Source: Lysobacter sp. M2-1 (lineage in GTDB: Bacteria; Pseudomonadota; Gammaproteobacteria; Xanthomonadales; Xanthomonadaceae). From it: a DNA stretch of 64,000 bases. Shown one piece after another: positions 1 to 8,414 of this stretch; the stretch's first letter is position 1; each line of letters starts with the position of its first letter. A program made the translations under genes and the position numbers. The notes under the pieces are model-generated. The model was not told where the DNA came from. It worked only from the letters and a program-made list of their open reading frames with translations, and ran no database searches. The stretch is from the NCBI RefSeq assembly GCF_022662495.1, contig NZ_JAKPBU010000001.1, forward strand, positions 868,001 through 932,000. Reading direction: 5' to 3'.

Positions 1-15
1 TAGGGCCTGTTAACC

Positions 16-1050
16 CTAGACCTGCGTCAACGCCTGTGACAGGCGATCGCTCACCCAGCCTTCGGCGAATCCGTCCAGGCGCGCGTTCTGCAGAAAGCCG
101 CAATGTCCGCCCCATCGCGCGATATCCAGGTGCGCGGTGGCGGGCAGGCGCAGGGCGCGGAATTCGGCCACCGGGATCACCGGATCGTCCTCGGCCATGA
201 GGATGTCGGCCGGCACGGTCAGCGCGGACAGCCGTTCGCCGGCGATGGAATAGCCTTCGAAGTAGCGGTCCAGGGTGCCGAAGTCCGTATGCCGCTCCAC
301 CATCCAGGTGGTCAGCTCGCGCATGCCCAGCTTCAGAGTGGCATCGTCGAAATCGTGGTACTGCGGAAACAGTGCGCGTTTGCGCACCAGTGAAGCGCGC
401 CACTTGCGTTCGAAATAGCGCAGGTACAACCACAGGCCGCGTTCCATCTGTTCCATCGTCAGGGCCGGATCGAGCACCGGGCACACTGCGGCAACGCGCG
501 CCAGCGGCAACCCGGCTGCAGGCGCGCGCAGGGCGACGCGCAGGATGAAGTTTCCGCCCAGCGAGTAGCCCGCACCCACCATCGGCAGGCCCGGCGCCAG
601 GAAACGCCGCGCGATGTCGGCAGCGGCATGCACGACCTCATCGATCCGGTTGGAATGGAACAACGCCTCGTTGAGGTGGTGGCTGTCGCCGTGGTCGCGG
701 AAATTGAGCCGAAACGTTGCGAAGCCTTTGGCCAGCAGCCTCGCCGCGGTGAGGCGCATGTAGCTGGATTCGGCGCTGCCCTCCCAGCCGTGCAGTAGCA
801 GTGCCAGCCCGCGCGGCTCGACTCCGGGAACATGGCTGTAGAGTCCGTGCAGGCGCACACCGTCGCCGCCGTCCACCAGTTGCTCGACCGAGATCGCGCC
901 ACTGCCCTGGATCGCCTTCGCCCCGCGTCGGCGGCGCAGCGGGCTGGAGCCCAGCACCGATTGCACGTGCGGACTGCGCAGCCAGTGCGGTGGTCGGTAG
1001 TCGGCTGCGCTGAGCATCTGCTGACGCCTCGGAAAGTCTCCGCTAGTCAC
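16..1050 (-). CDS. YheT-family alpha/beta hydrolase
   Basis: Predicted esterase of the YheT group of alpha/beta hydrolases; the natural substrate is not known. The N-terminal stretch LRSPHVQSVL is typical of the group. The nucleophile elbow GYSLGGN lies near residue 165, the acid in AEDDPVIP, and the catalytic His in GGHCGFL near the C terminus, so the triad looks intact. The longest frame starts at a GTG (1050) that overlaps the end of the upstream acyltransferase by 8 bp, suggesting translational coupling. An ATG at 1017 gives 333 residues and is equally possible. It is the last gene of a two-gene minus-strand unit. Confidence 0.88.
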   Translation of the reverse strand: MTSGDFPRRQQMLSAADYRPPHWLRSPHVQSVLGSSPLRRRRGAKAIQGSGAISVEQLVDGGDGVRLHGLYSHVPGVEPRGLALLLHGWEGSAESSYMRLTAARLLAKGFATFRLNFRDHGDSHHLNEALFHSNRIDEVVHAAADIARRFLAPGLPMVGAGYSLGGNFILRVALRAPAAGLPLARVAAVCPVLDPALTMEQMERGLWLYLRYFERKWRASLVRKRALFPQYHDFDDATLKLGMRELTTWMVERHTDFGTLDRYFEGYSIAGERLSALTVPADILMAEDDPVIPVAEFRALRLPATAHLDIARWGGHCGFLQNARLDGFAEGWVSDRLSQALTQV

Positions 1051-1831
1051 GCGTGCCTTCGGTCATCGCCGCCACGATCCGCTCGCGCGCGAGTTCTGCG
1101 ATCCGCCGTCGCCCTTCGCCGCCATCGGAGGGGATGGGTTCCAGGAAGATCGCCTGCGCGTCGCGCATCGGCTCGCCGAGCAGGCGCAGGAAATTGGCGA
1201 AGAAGCTTTCGTTCGGCGCAAACGCGATGACGGTCTGCGCGCTGCCGTGCTCGCCGTAGCGCAGCGCCACCGGCTGCACCGGCACGCCGGCTTCCACCGC
1301 GGCCAGGAAGATGCGGGCGTGGAACGGGCCAACCGCGTGCCCATCGCGGGTGCGCCCTTCCGGAAAGACTCCGACCGAGCGCCCGGCGCGCAGCCGCGCC
1401 AGCATCTCGTGCAGCACCCCGCCCAGCGATTCGGTGCTGCCACGCTGGTGGAAGATGGTCTCGCCGCGCGTGGCCAGCCAACCCACGAACGGCCAGCCCG
1501 CGATCTCGCGCTTGGCCACGAATCCCATCATCCGCTGGCTGTGCAGGGCGACGATGTCGATCCAGCTGACATGGTTGGCGACGAAGACGGTTGCTCCCGG
1601 AAGCGGCGCGCCGACCCTGCGCATGCGCAGCCCGAACACGCGCATGAGCCCGGACTGCCAGGCCCGGATCAGTCGGTAATCCAGGCGCTCGCCGTCGCGC
1701 AGGCGGACGTGATGGATAGGCAGGGCAGTCGCCAGCAGGGTGAGCGGCAGGTCGATCAGCAGATGCCATACCAGCAAGGGCACGCGGTAGAGGTAGCGCA
1801 GCTGGCGCAGGGGATCGGAGGCCGGGTTCAC
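1043..1831 (-). CDS. PlsC-family 1-acylglycerol-phosphate acyltransferase
   Basis: Membrane-associated acyltransferase of phospholipid synthesis, transferring an acyl chain to lysophosphatidic acid or a related acceptor. The acyl-transfer motif NHVSWID (NHx4D type) is near residue 88 and FPEGRTRDG near residue 155. A hydrophobic N-terminal segment (VPLLVWHLLIDLPLTLL) fits membrane attachment. The open frame extends upstream to 1957, but that part is an Arg-rich, low-complexity translation that looks non-coding, so I prefer the GTG at 1831 (262 residues). No strong ribosome site supports any start. The stop overlaps the downstream YheT-like gene. Confidence 0.87.
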   Translation of the reverse strand: MNPASDPLRQLRYLYRVPLLVWHLLIDLPLTLLATALPIHHVRLRDGERLDYRLIRAWQSGLMRVFGLRMRRVGAPLPGATVFVANHVSWIDIVALHSQRMMGFVAKREIAGWPFVGWLATRGETIFHQRGSTESLGGVLHEMLARLRAGRSVGVFPEGRTRDGHAVGPFHARIFLAAVEAGVPVQPVALRYGEHGSAQTVIAFAPNESFFANFLRLLGEPMRDAQAIFLEPIPSDGGEGRRRIAELARERIVAAMTEGTRD

Positions 1832-2023
1832 CTGCGCACGATACCGAAGCCGAATGGAGCCGGGCACCCAATCGCGCCGCGACCTGCGTTCCGACGCGAT
1901 CGGGCCCGGGCCGCCGCGGCGGGCCAGGGCGCGCGCCGACCCGGAACGAAGGCTCACGCGCGTTGCGTCCCATCCGCAAGGCCGCCGGTTTACGTCCGCT
2001 ACGGGGACGGGATCGAAAGATGG

Positions 2024-2476
2024 TCAGGGCAAGGGTTTGCCTGGCAGGGCGATCACCGCCACGGTCAGGCGCGAAATGCACACCAGCTTGCCGGCCGGAT
2101 CCTCGATCCGGATTTCCCAGACCTGGGTGCTGCGCCCGGTATGCAGCGCACGCACGGTGCCGGTGACCAGGCCCTCATGCACGCCGCGCAGGTGATTGGC
2201 ATTGATCTCGATCCCCACCACGCCCTGGCCTTCGTCGACACTGAGCATGCCGGCGGTGCTGCCGAGGGTTTCGGCCAGCAGTACCGAAGCTCCGCCGTGC
2301 AGCAGTCCATAGGGCTGGTGGGTGCGCGCATCGACCGGCATGGTCGCGCGCAGGAAGTCGGGGCCGATCTCGGTGAAGACGATGCCCAGCGGCTCCATCG
2401 CGGTGCCATGGGACATGGCGTTGAGGGCTTCGAGCGAGGTGGTGCGCCGGAAGGCGCCGGTGCGAAGCTGATTCAT
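2024..2476 (-). CDS. PaaI/YbdB-type hotdog thioesterase
   Basis: 150-residue hotdog-fold acyl-CoA thioesterase. The helix motif HGGASVLLAETLGS near residue 80 carries the catalytic Glu and the conserved HGG of the EntH/YbdB/MenI branch. Length matches the family (about 140-150). The N-terminal block ending HGTAMEPLGIVF and the strand DARTHQPYGLLHGG are standard. The substrate cannot be deduced: aryl-CoA and 1,4-dihydroxy-2-naphthoyl-CoA relatives share these motifs. It stands alone, about 190 bp upstream of the PlsC gene, with no visible gene in that gap. Confidence 0.88.
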   Translation of the reverse strand: MNQLRTGAFRRTTSLEALNAMSHGTAMEPLGIVFTEIGPDFLRATMPVDARTHQPYGLLHGGASVLLAETLGSTAGMLSVDEGQGVVGIEINANHLRGVHEGLVTGTVRALHTGRSTQVWEIRIEDPAGKLVCISRLTVAVIALPGKPLP

Positions 2477-2513
2477 GCCGGCACCATAGCGGCCGGCGTC
2501 CCTCCATAAAAGT

Positions 2514-2536
2514 CAGCCGCCCGGGGAAGGCGGCTG
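2514..2536 (-). terminator. hairpin terminator after the small-peptide operon
   Basis: On the minus strand, CAGCCGCC and GGCGGCTG form a perfect 8-bp stem around a 7-base loop, followed by GACTTTTAT. It lies 70 bp downstream of the last small peptide gene and upstream of the thioesterase start, so it probably ends transcription of the peptide trio. Confidence 0.55.
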
Positions 2537-2607
2537 CAAAAACCGGCGGCGGCGACGCAGAGGGGAGAGAGGAGGGACTGCGCCGGCCGCGCCGGGGGAG
2601 CTCGAGA

Positions 2608-2790
2608 TTACGCGCAGCGGAAGCGGGTCAGGCCCCAGTCGTTCACGTAGCGACGGTCGCTGGCATAGCCGCTGCTGCTGCCGTAGCCGATGCCGAAATC
2701 GCGCTCGCGGCGCTCACGGCGGGCCGGCAGGGCCTCCACTGGAGTGGCGGGACGGCGGTTCGGGGTTGGGGCGGTCATCAGGGCGTTCAT
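2608..2790 (-). CDS. small tandem-paralog protein, copy 3 (60 aa)
   Basis: Third member of a tandem trio of tiny related proteins; function not known. The N-terminal about 25 residues vary (MNALMTAPTPNRRPATP). The rest is nearly invariant among copies: ARRERRERDFGIGYG, SSGYAS, and the end VNDWGLTRFRCA with a single penultimate Cys. No membrane segment or signal peptide is evident. The ATG at 2790 is preceded by AGGAAAA, and the frame's upstream extension is spacer sequence. Presence as three consecutive copies supports real coding. The terminal Arg-Cys-Ala and Gly/Ser/Tyr-rich centre could suit a processed peptide, but no modifying enzyme is next to it. Confidence 0.75.
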   Translation of the reverse strand: MNALMTAPTPNRRPATPVEALPARRERRERDFGIGYGSSSGYASDRRYVNDWGLTRFRCA

Positions 2791-2855
2791 GGCGGTTTTC
2801 CTGGGTGGCTTGGTAAGCCGAGGTGAATCAGGTGACGTGGGAGAGGCGAGGTGGG

Positions 2856-3041
2856 TCAGGCGCAACGGAAGCGGGTCAGGCCCCAGTCGTTCACGTAGCG
2901 CTTGGCGCTGGCGTAGCCGCTGCTGCTGCCGTAGCCGATGCCGAAATCGCGCTCGCGGCGCTCACGGCGGGCCTGCAGAGCCACCACGTTGTCGGCGTGG
3001 TCGCGGTTCGGGGTCGGGGTACGGGGGGTCGGGGCGTTCAT
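2856..3041 (-). CDS. small tandem-paralog protein, copy 2 (61 aa)
   Basis: Middle member of the trio. Its N terminus (MNAPTPRTPTPNRDH) is Pro/Thr-rich and differs from the others, while the block ARRERRERDFGIGYG through the end VNDWGLTRFRCA is shared. It lies 50 bp downstream of copy 1 and 65 bp upstream of copy 3 and is probably cotranscribed. The start is set by alignment with the other two copies; its ribosome site is weak. Function unknown. Confidence 0.75.
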   Translation of the reverse strand: MNAPTPRTPTPNRDHADNVVALQARRERRERDFGIGYGSSSGYASAKRYVNDWGLTRFRCA

Positions 3042-3091
3042 GGCAAGGGTCCGTGGTGGTCCAGCGGGGGCTGGTGGTGCGAATGGAGGGG

Positions 3092-3265
3092 TCAGGCGCA
3101 ACGGAAGCGGGTCAGGCCCCAGTCGTTGGTGTAGCGCTTGGAACTGGCATAGCCGCTGCTGTTGCCGTAGCCGATGCCGAAGTCGCGTTCGCGGCGCTCA
3201 CGGCGGGCATTCAGGGCGATGACGTTGGAAGAAGCGTTGGCGGGGGTCTGGGTCTTGGCGTTCAT
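3092..3265 (-). CDS. small tandem-paralog protein, copy 1 (57 aa)
   Basis: First-transcribed member of the trio, with a GGAG ribosome site before the ATG. Conserved part: ARRERRERDFGIGYG, then NSSGYASSKRY, then NDWGLTRFRCA at the C terminus. The substitutions between copies (S/N, D/A/S, V/T) are conservative and the frame is intact, suggesting purifying selection after duplication. Upstream, at 3352-3376, GTCATGGGTCT occurs twice 14 bp apart and could be an operator. Function unknown. Confidence 0.77.
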   Translation of the reverse strand: MNAKTQTPANASSNVIALNARRERRERDFGIGYGNSSGYASSKRYTNDWGLTRFRCA

Positions 3266-3351
3266 GGTGGTCTCCGTGGGTGTCTTGCTGTCTTGGTGAA
3301 ATGGTGTGTTGGTAAAGTACAACACCAGTTCCTCAGTTGTATGTGCCAGAA

Positions 3352-3376
3352 GTCATGGGTCTGACGTCATGGGTCT
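3352..3376. promoter_or_regulatory. direct repeat upstream of the peptide trio
   Basis: GTCATGGGTCT is present at 3352-3362 and 3366-3376. It lies in the intergenic space between the minus-strand peptide operon and the plus-strand amidohydrolase gene. This is repeat structure seen directly; a regulatory role is inferred from position only. Confidence 0.3.
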
Positions 3377-3533
3377 TGCGGGGGGTGTGCCGGCCGGCGA
3401 TGTCGCGCCGCGCCGGCTCCCTCATTGAGATGGGCGGACGGCGCAAACCGTTGCCATGACTGACGACCTAGACGCAGGCCTGGCCTCGCAACGGTTGCCG
3501 TTAGCCAGTGGGACTTTCCAGGGGGATCCGTGA

Positions 3534-4547
3534 ATGAAGCGACTGGTCTGCAGCTTGCTGTTCTCCATTCCGCTGGCGGGCGTCGCCGCTGGACGGCCCG
3601 CCGTGCAGCCCGTGATCGACATGCATCTGCATGCCTACCCGATGGACGAACTGCCGCCCGGCACCCCGGCCTGCCCTGGCGACCAGCAGGTATTGATCCC
3701 GACCATCGATCCGGGCGAAGCGCTGGACTTCGCCAAGTTCATGACCTGCGACAAGCCGATATTCGCGGCCGCGGACGATGCGGGCCTGCGCGACGGCACC
3801 ATTGCCGCGCTGCGTCGGCACGACGTGCGGCGTGCGATGACCGAAGGACCGGTCGAACTGGTCGCCGATTGGCGCAAGGCCGCGCCGGACCTGATCCTCC
3901 CCGGCGTCGCCTTCGGGAAGCGCAAGGAAAAATCGATCGCCGAGTTGCGCGCGCTGCATGCGGCCGGCCAGCTGTCGGTGCTGGGCGAGGTCTACATCCA
4001 GTACCGCGGGCATCGGCCCGACGATCCGCGCTACGCACCCTACTTCGCGCTGGCCGAGGAGCTGGACATTCCGGTCGGCATCCACCTGGGCGAGGGCCCC
4101 CCGGCGGCGGCGCGTTTCCCAGGTTACGAGGACTATCGCGCCAGCATGGGCTCACCGTTCCTGCTGGAAGATGTGCTGCGCAAGCATCCGAAGCTGCGCA
4201 TCTACGTGATGCACTACGGCTCGCCGCTGGTGGACGAGATGATCGCGATGATGTTCACCCACCCCAACCTGTACGTGGACGTGTCCGGCAACAACTGGAG
4301 CCTGCCACGCGCGCAGTTCCACGATGCGCTCAGGCGCATGGTCGATGCGGGGCTGGAGAAGCGGATCATGTTCGGCTCCGACCAGATGTACTGGCCCGAC
4401 GCGATCGGCGAGGCGATCAAGACAATCGAGACCGCGCCGTTCCTGGACGCGGAGCAGAAGCGCGACATCCTCTACAACAACGCTGCGCGGTTCCTGCGCC
4501 TGAGCGAGGCGCAGATCGCGGCGGACCATGCGCCGCTGCGCGACTAG
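3534..4547 (+). CDS. secreted amidohydrolase (PF04909-like)
   Basis: 337-residue metal-dependent hydrolase of the amidohydrolase superfamily, probably exported (N-terminal MKRLVCSLLFSIPLAGVAAG). The metal-binding HxH of strand 1 is in DMHLHAYP near residue 31. Further ligand candidates are His in VGIHLGEGP and in YVMHYGSP, and the catalytic Asp in MFGSDQM, near where family members place them. A run AGGGGGA precedes the ATG. Its gene converges with the phospholipase D gene across a perfect palindrome. The substrate is unknown; the family includes 2-pyrone and gamma-resorcylate hydrolases and decarboxylases. Confidence 0.82.
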   Translation: MKRLVCSLLFSIPLAGVAAGRPAVQPVIDMHLHAYPMDELPPGTPACPGDQQVLIPTIDPGEALDFAKFMTCDKPIFAAADDAGLRDGTIAALRRHDVRRAMTEGPVELVADWRKAAPDLILPGVAFGKRKEKSIAELRALHAAGQLSVLGEVYIQYRGHRPDDPRYAPYFALAEELDIPVGIHLGEGPPAAARFPGYEDYRASMGSPFLLEDVLRKHPKLRIYVMHYGSPLVDEMIAMMFTHPNLYVDVSGNNWSLPRAQFHDALRRMVDAGLEKRIMFGSDQMYWPDAIGEAIKTIETAPFLDAEQKRDILYNNAARFLRLSEAQIAADHAPLRD

Positions 4548-4555
4548 CGTGCCAA

Positions 4556-4573
4556 GGCGGGCCCGGGCCCGCC
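4556..4573. terminator. 18-bp perfect palindrome between convergent genes
   Basis: GGCGGGCCCGGGCCCGCC is self-complementary over its full length and sits between the amidohydrolase stop and the phospholipase D stop. It could act as a bidirectional hairpin terminator, though there is no T run. Confidence 0.4.
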
Positions 4574-6511
4574 CTACAGTATCGGAGCCAGTCCCGCCCC
4601 GAATGCCGTGAAGATGCGCGTGAGCAGGCTCTTGAACCCGAGCGCGACCTCGGGGAAATCGCCTACCGGTTCGTAGCACAGGCGGAAACGTGGATCGTCC
4701 GGCGGCAAAGGCATCGGGCACTCGGGTCCCGGCTTGAACTCGTAGCTGGTGGCGTAGCGCATCGGCCACAGGTCGAACACCGGCAGGTGCTCGGACACCT
4801 TGGCCAGCGAATACTCCAGGCCTGAGAACACCGGTGGCTTGTCGCGCCGGGCGATGGTCCAGGCATTCTGCGGGGCCATGTCGCGGCGGATGCTGGCGGC
4901 CAACTGCTGCGCGAACGCAGGGTCGTCGATCACCACCGCGCTCTCGGTGTTGTAACTGTCGCCGCGCGGGTCGAAGTTGTGGGTGCCGACCACGCCGATC
5001 CGCTCGTCGATCACCATCGACTTCGCATGCAGGCCCACGCGCACGCCGGCGCGCTTGAGCGGCACCCGGTCGTTGACGTTGTAGCCGGCAAAGCGCAGCG
5101 CCGAATACTCGCGCGTGAGCGGACGCGGCGCGCCGTTGGCATCGCCATTGGGCCCATGGCGCCGCTCGCTCTCCAGCACCGGCGCGCCGTCGATGAGCGG
5201 GGTGCCGTCGTCCTGCCAGCCGATGTCCACCGCGCCGGTGGCATCGACGTCGATCGGCGCGTCCTCGGGAAATGGCTTGAATTCGTAGATGTCGAAGCCG
5301 AAATCGCGCAGGTAGCGCCGCTTGTACTTGTACGAGAGCGCGTAGGTGATGAACGAATCGGTCGCAGCCAGGCTGTTGGTCGACACCCTGACCTTGGGCG
5401 CATCCGCGCGATCGTGCAGGTCGCGGAACATCTGCTGCGCGGGCTTCGACAGCACCAGGTACGGCGTCTGCAACAGCACTTCGTCCTGCGCCGATTCGAT
5501 CAGCTCGCGCAGTCCGCCGGTGGAAGGCGCGAGCGCGTCCTGTTCGTCGCGTCCATGCTTTTCCGGCAGGTCGCCGAGGAACTGGACGTCACCGACCGGC
5601 AATGCCGCCCCGGTCAGGCGCTCGGTGATCAGCGCCGCGTCGTCGGCCTCGCGCGACACCGCCGCCACGCGCGCGGGGTCTTCGTACTCCGGCGCGTTCC
5701 ACTCGCGCACGCCATTGCGTAGCAGGAAAGTGCCGACGTCCGCCAGTTGCTCGATCGGCACGCTGCGCCGGCTGCCCCAGAACGTGTCGAAGTTCGCCTG
5801 CATCGCCGCGACTTCGGGACCGGCCAGCAGCAGGTCGCGGTCGCGGAAGTTGTACTCGTCACTCCAGTCGTAGTAATCGTCCTGGTAGTTGCGGCCGCCG
5901 GTGATCGCGACCTGGCCGTCGATCACCAGCAGCTTGCTGTGCATGCGCTGGTTCAGGCGCCGCCAGCAGCAGGCCGCAGCCAGCAGGTACTGCGGGTAGT
6001 TGATGCGTGCGCGCCCCAGCACCGGGTTGTAGATGCGTACCTCGAAATTGCGGTGCACGCCGGCCAAGGCCGCAAGCGTGTCGACCTTCTTCAGTGCCGA
6101 CAGCTGGTCGATCAGCACCCGCACCTGTACGCCGCGGCGCGCGGCTGCGAGCAGTTCCTCCAGCGCCAGCCGGCCGGCGTCGTCCTCGTCGAAGATGTAG
6201 GTCTGCAGATCGATCCGGGTGCGCGCCGCGCGCAACAGATTGATCCGCGAGATCAGGGCATCCTGTCCGTAATCCAGGATCAGCGCATAGTGTCGCGGCG
6301 CCGCCGGGCCGCTCTCGGTCAGCGCGCGCGCGCCAAGATCGCGCAGCGATGAATCCTGGGCGCAGGCGTCGGCCTGCGCGCAGGTGAGCTCGCTCGATCG
6401 CGCGGCGTGCGCCACCTGCGCAGCACGCGCGCGTTCGACCGGGGAGAGCGTGGCACAGGCGCCGGATGCCGCCGCCAACAGCAGCACTGCCGCGCGCAAC
6501 CAGCGCGGCAT
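4574..6511 (-). CDS. phospholipase D / cardiolipin synthase-like lipoprotein
   Basis: About 645-residue protein with two HKD motifs, the hallmark of the PLD superfamily: HSKLLVIDG with GGRNYQDDYYDW in the first half, and HAKSMVIDE with GTHNFDPRGD in the second. These enzymes make or cleave phosphodiesters of phospholipids. The N terminus MPRWLRAAVLLLAAASGAC ends in a lipobox-like Cys, so it is probably an envelope lipoprotein, unlike membrane-embedded cardiolipin synthases. The ATG at 6511 is used here. A GTG at 6529 overlaps the upstream yceI-type stop as GTGA and is an alternative. Last gene of the sixA-yceI-PLD operon. Confidence 0.88.
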   Translation of the reverse strand: MPRWLRAAVLLLAAASGACATLSPVERARAAQVAHAARSSELTCAQADACAQDSSLRDLGARALTESGPAAPRHYALILDYGQDALISRINLLRAARTRIDLQTYIFDEDDAGRLALEELLAAARRGVQVRVLIDQLSALKKVDTLAALAGVHRNFEVRIYNPVLGRARINYPQYLLAAACCWRRLNQRMHSKLLVIDGQVAITGGRNYQDDYYDWSDEYNFRDRDLLLAGPEVAAMQANFDTFWGSRRSVPIEQLADVGTFLLRNGVREWNAPEYEDPARVAAVSREADDAALITERLTGAALPVGDVQFLGDLPEKHGRDEQDALAPSTGGLRELIESAQDEVLLQTPYLVLSKPAQQMFRDLHDRADAPKVRVSTNSLAATDSFITYALSYKYKRRYLRDFGFDIYEFKPFPEDAPIDVDATGAVDIGWQDDGTPLIDGAPVLESERRHGPNGDANGAPRPLTREYSALRFAGYNVNDRVPLKRAGVRVGLHAKSMVIDERIGVVGTHNFDPRGDSYNTESAVVIDDPAFAQQLAASIRRDMAPQNAWTIARRDKPPVFSGLEYSLAKVSEHLPVFDLWPMRYATSYEFKPGPECPMPLPPDDPRFRLCYEPVGDFPEVALGFKSLLTRIFTAFGAGLAPIL

Positions 6512-6525
6512 CGCCCCTTGCCGGG

Positions 6526-7101
6526 TCACGGCAAGGCCCCGGATTGCAGCCGCAACCGCAGTTCGAAACTCACCCGCGCACGCACGGCCACCTTCCAGTC
6601 GTCCATGCCGTAGTCCTCCCGGCGCACGCTGCCGCGTGCCACCAGGTCGCAGCCGATGCCCGGCTGCGCGCACACTGCCGGCTCCACGGTGAAGATCTCC
6701 TGCTGGGCCACCCCATGGATGTGCAGGGTGCCGGTGAGCCTGCCACCCTCCCTGAGCAGGCTGGGCAGGTAGGGATCGGAGGTGAAGCTGACCCAGGGAT
6801 ACCGCTGGGAGTCGAAGAATTTGCGGCCGCGCGCGAATTCGGTGTAGCGCGGATAGCCGACGATTTCCACGTCGGCGGTGGCCAGGCGCATCGTCACCTG
6901 CTGATAGCCGTCGGGCAGGGCACGCACGGCACCCTCGTATCGCGGGAACCGGCCTTCCAGCTGCTGGCCCCAGCGCGTGTGCAGCACGAAGCCGATGTGG
7001 GTATGCGCGGAGTCGAACGCCTGCGCAGCTGCCGCGAACGGGAGGCAGGCGAGGCAGGCCGCACCGATCGCGCGCAGGACGCGCGTCCGGGCTGGATTCA
7101 T
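6526..7101 (-). CDS. YceI-family periplasmic lipid-binding protein
   Basis: 191-residue lipocalin-like YceI protein. The signal peptide (MNPARTRVLRAIGAACLACL...) is followed directly by the mature start AFDSAHTHIGFVLHTRWG, typical of the family, and the motif LTGTLHIHGVAQ lies centrally. YceI proteins bind long isoprenoid or amphiphilic molecules in the periplasm; the ligand here is unknown. The start ATG overlaps the sixA stop as ATGA, and its own stop overlaps the following gene, so the three genes are translationally coupled. Confidence 0.9.
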   Translation of the reverse strand: MNPARTRVLRAIGAACLACLPFAAAAQAFDSAHTHIGFVLHTRWGQQLEGRFPRYEGAVRALPDGYQQVTMRLATADVEIVGYPRYTEFARGRKFFDSQRYPWVSFTSDPYLPSLLREGGRLTGTLHIHGVAQQEIFTVEPAVCAQPGIGCDLVARGSVRREDYGMDDWKVAVRARVSFELRLRLQSGALP

Positions 7102-7574
7102 GGCCACCAGAAGGCGACGAGGCTTGCGATGCCCGGTTCGATCGCCGCGTCCACCGGCAGCCGCAGGACCGCGATCCCGCCGGGCGGCATGCCGCGATAA
7201 TCGCCGGACTGGCCGCTGTGCATCAGCGCGGCCAGCTGCTCGAACCCGGGGTTGTGGCCGACCATCAGCAGCCGGGTCGCATCGCGGTTCTGGTCGGCCA
7301 GCCCCGCCAGGTCGCCTGGCGAGGCCTCGTAGATCGCGGCTTCTTCCCGGGTCGGGACCGGACCCAATTCGGCAACGACGGCCTCGGCCGTCTCGCGGGC
7401 GCGTTGCGTGGGCGACACCAGCATTCGGTCCGGCACCAGGTCCTGCGCCTTCAGCCAGCGCGCCGCGGCCTGGGCCTCGCTCCGTCCTTCGTCGGAAAGC
7501 GGTCTGTCGGCGTCAATCTGCCCGGTCGCGACCGCATCGGCATGGGCGTGACGCAGCAGGATCAGTTCGCGCAT
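7098..7574 (-). CDS. sixA: phosphohistidine phosphatase SixA
   Basis: 158-residue member of the histidine phosphatase family. The RHG-type motif LLRHAHAD holds the nucleophilic His at residues 8-9, and the second His is in VGHNPGFEQL. The Arg of SPTQRARETA completes the active site. SixA removes phosphate from His of phosphorelay or nitrogen-PTS proteins. The ATG is chosen because MRELILLRHA is the standard N terminus; the longer frame adds an unconserved 16-residue extension. First gene of the operon with yceI and the PLD gene. Confidence 0.9.
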   Translation of the reverse strand: MRELILLRHAHADAVATGQIDADRPLSDEGRSEAQAAARWLKAQDLVPDRMLVSPTQRARETAEAVVAELGPVPTREEAAIYEASPGDLAGLADQNRDATRLLMVGHNPGFEQLAALMHSGQSGDYRGMPPGGIAVLRLPVDAAIEPGIASLVAFWWP

Positions 7575-7673
7575 GACGCAACTCGACTGTCGGGGGAGGA
7601 CGACAAGCGTAGCCGACCGCACGCACGGGGGCGTGAGCCGGCGATGAAGCCTCTCACCGCGTTGCGTTGCCGC

Positions 7674-8303
7674 TCAGGCCTTGCGTACCCAGCGCAGCAG
7701 CGGCTGCCAGTCTTCCTGGTGTTCGCGCACCTGCTGCGAGTGATAGTCGAACAGGCTTTTGCCCAGGCCGGTGAGCATCACGTAGGCCTGGCTGTCGCGC
7801 AGCTGCGCCACCAGTGGATAGGGCCACGCCTTGAACAGGTCCAGCGCCTGCTGCGAGGCGTTGGTCCACGGCTTGAGCCGGTTGCCCACCAGACCGACGC
7901 GCAGATCGCCCCTGCGCACCCGCGGCAGCTTGGCCAGCGTATTGAGGAAGGGCACGGTGGCTTCGATATCCAGCGCCGAAGGCAGCACCGGCACCACCAC
8001 TGCGTCCACCTTGTCGAGGAACCGCTCCAGATCGCCGGCCATCGCGCCGGCCGGGGCATCGATCACCACCTGCTGGGTGTCGTCAGGGACCTTCTTGCGC
8101 CAATCCTTGCGGCCGCCGTCGAGCGGCAGCACCGCGCTCTCCAGCCCGGCCCGGCGCTCGGCCCAGCGGGTCGAGGAGCCTTGCGGATCGGCATCGACCA
8201 GCACCGTGCGCTGCCCGGCCAGCGCCGCCTGCGCGGCAAGATGGGTCGCGATGGTGGTCTTGCCCACCCCACCCTTGGAACTGGCCACCAGAACCGTCTT
8301 CAT
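7674..8303 (-). CDS. ParA-family ATPase
   Basis: 209-residue P-loop ATPase of the ParA/MinD group. It begins [17 protein letters not shown], a deviant Walker A with the signature Lys. VDADPQGSS (Walker A') and VVIDAPAG (Walker B) follow. No parB is adjacent, so this is an orphan ParA of the kind that positions chromosomal or protein cargo rather than a plasmid partition pair. The start is fixed by the family N terminus; the upstream extension to 8408 is not conserved-looking. Confidence 0.88.
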   Translation of the reverse strand: MKTVLVASSKGGVGKTTIATHLAAQAALAGQRTVLVDADPQGSSTRWAERRAGLESAVLPLDGGRKDWRKKVPDDTQQVVIDAPAGAMAGDLERFLDKVDAVVVPVLPSALDIEATVPFLNTLAKLPRVRRGDLRVGLVGNRLKPWTNASQQALDLFKAWPYPLVAQLRDSQAYVMLTGLGKSLFDYHSQQVREHQEDWQPLLRWVRKA

Positions 8304-8414
8304 CGACACCTCCGACCGGGCACAAGAGCGGCGAGGGTACACCGGCGCGGCGTCGGCATGGGCCGGCAATGCGTGGAGCTGCGCCCCGCAGCCGCTGGTC
8401 GCAGCCAACCGGGG

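Noticed and set aside
7674..8303. ParA as a plasmid partition marker
   Set aside because: No parB, parS-like repeats or replication gene nearby; surrounded by chromosomal housekeeping genes.
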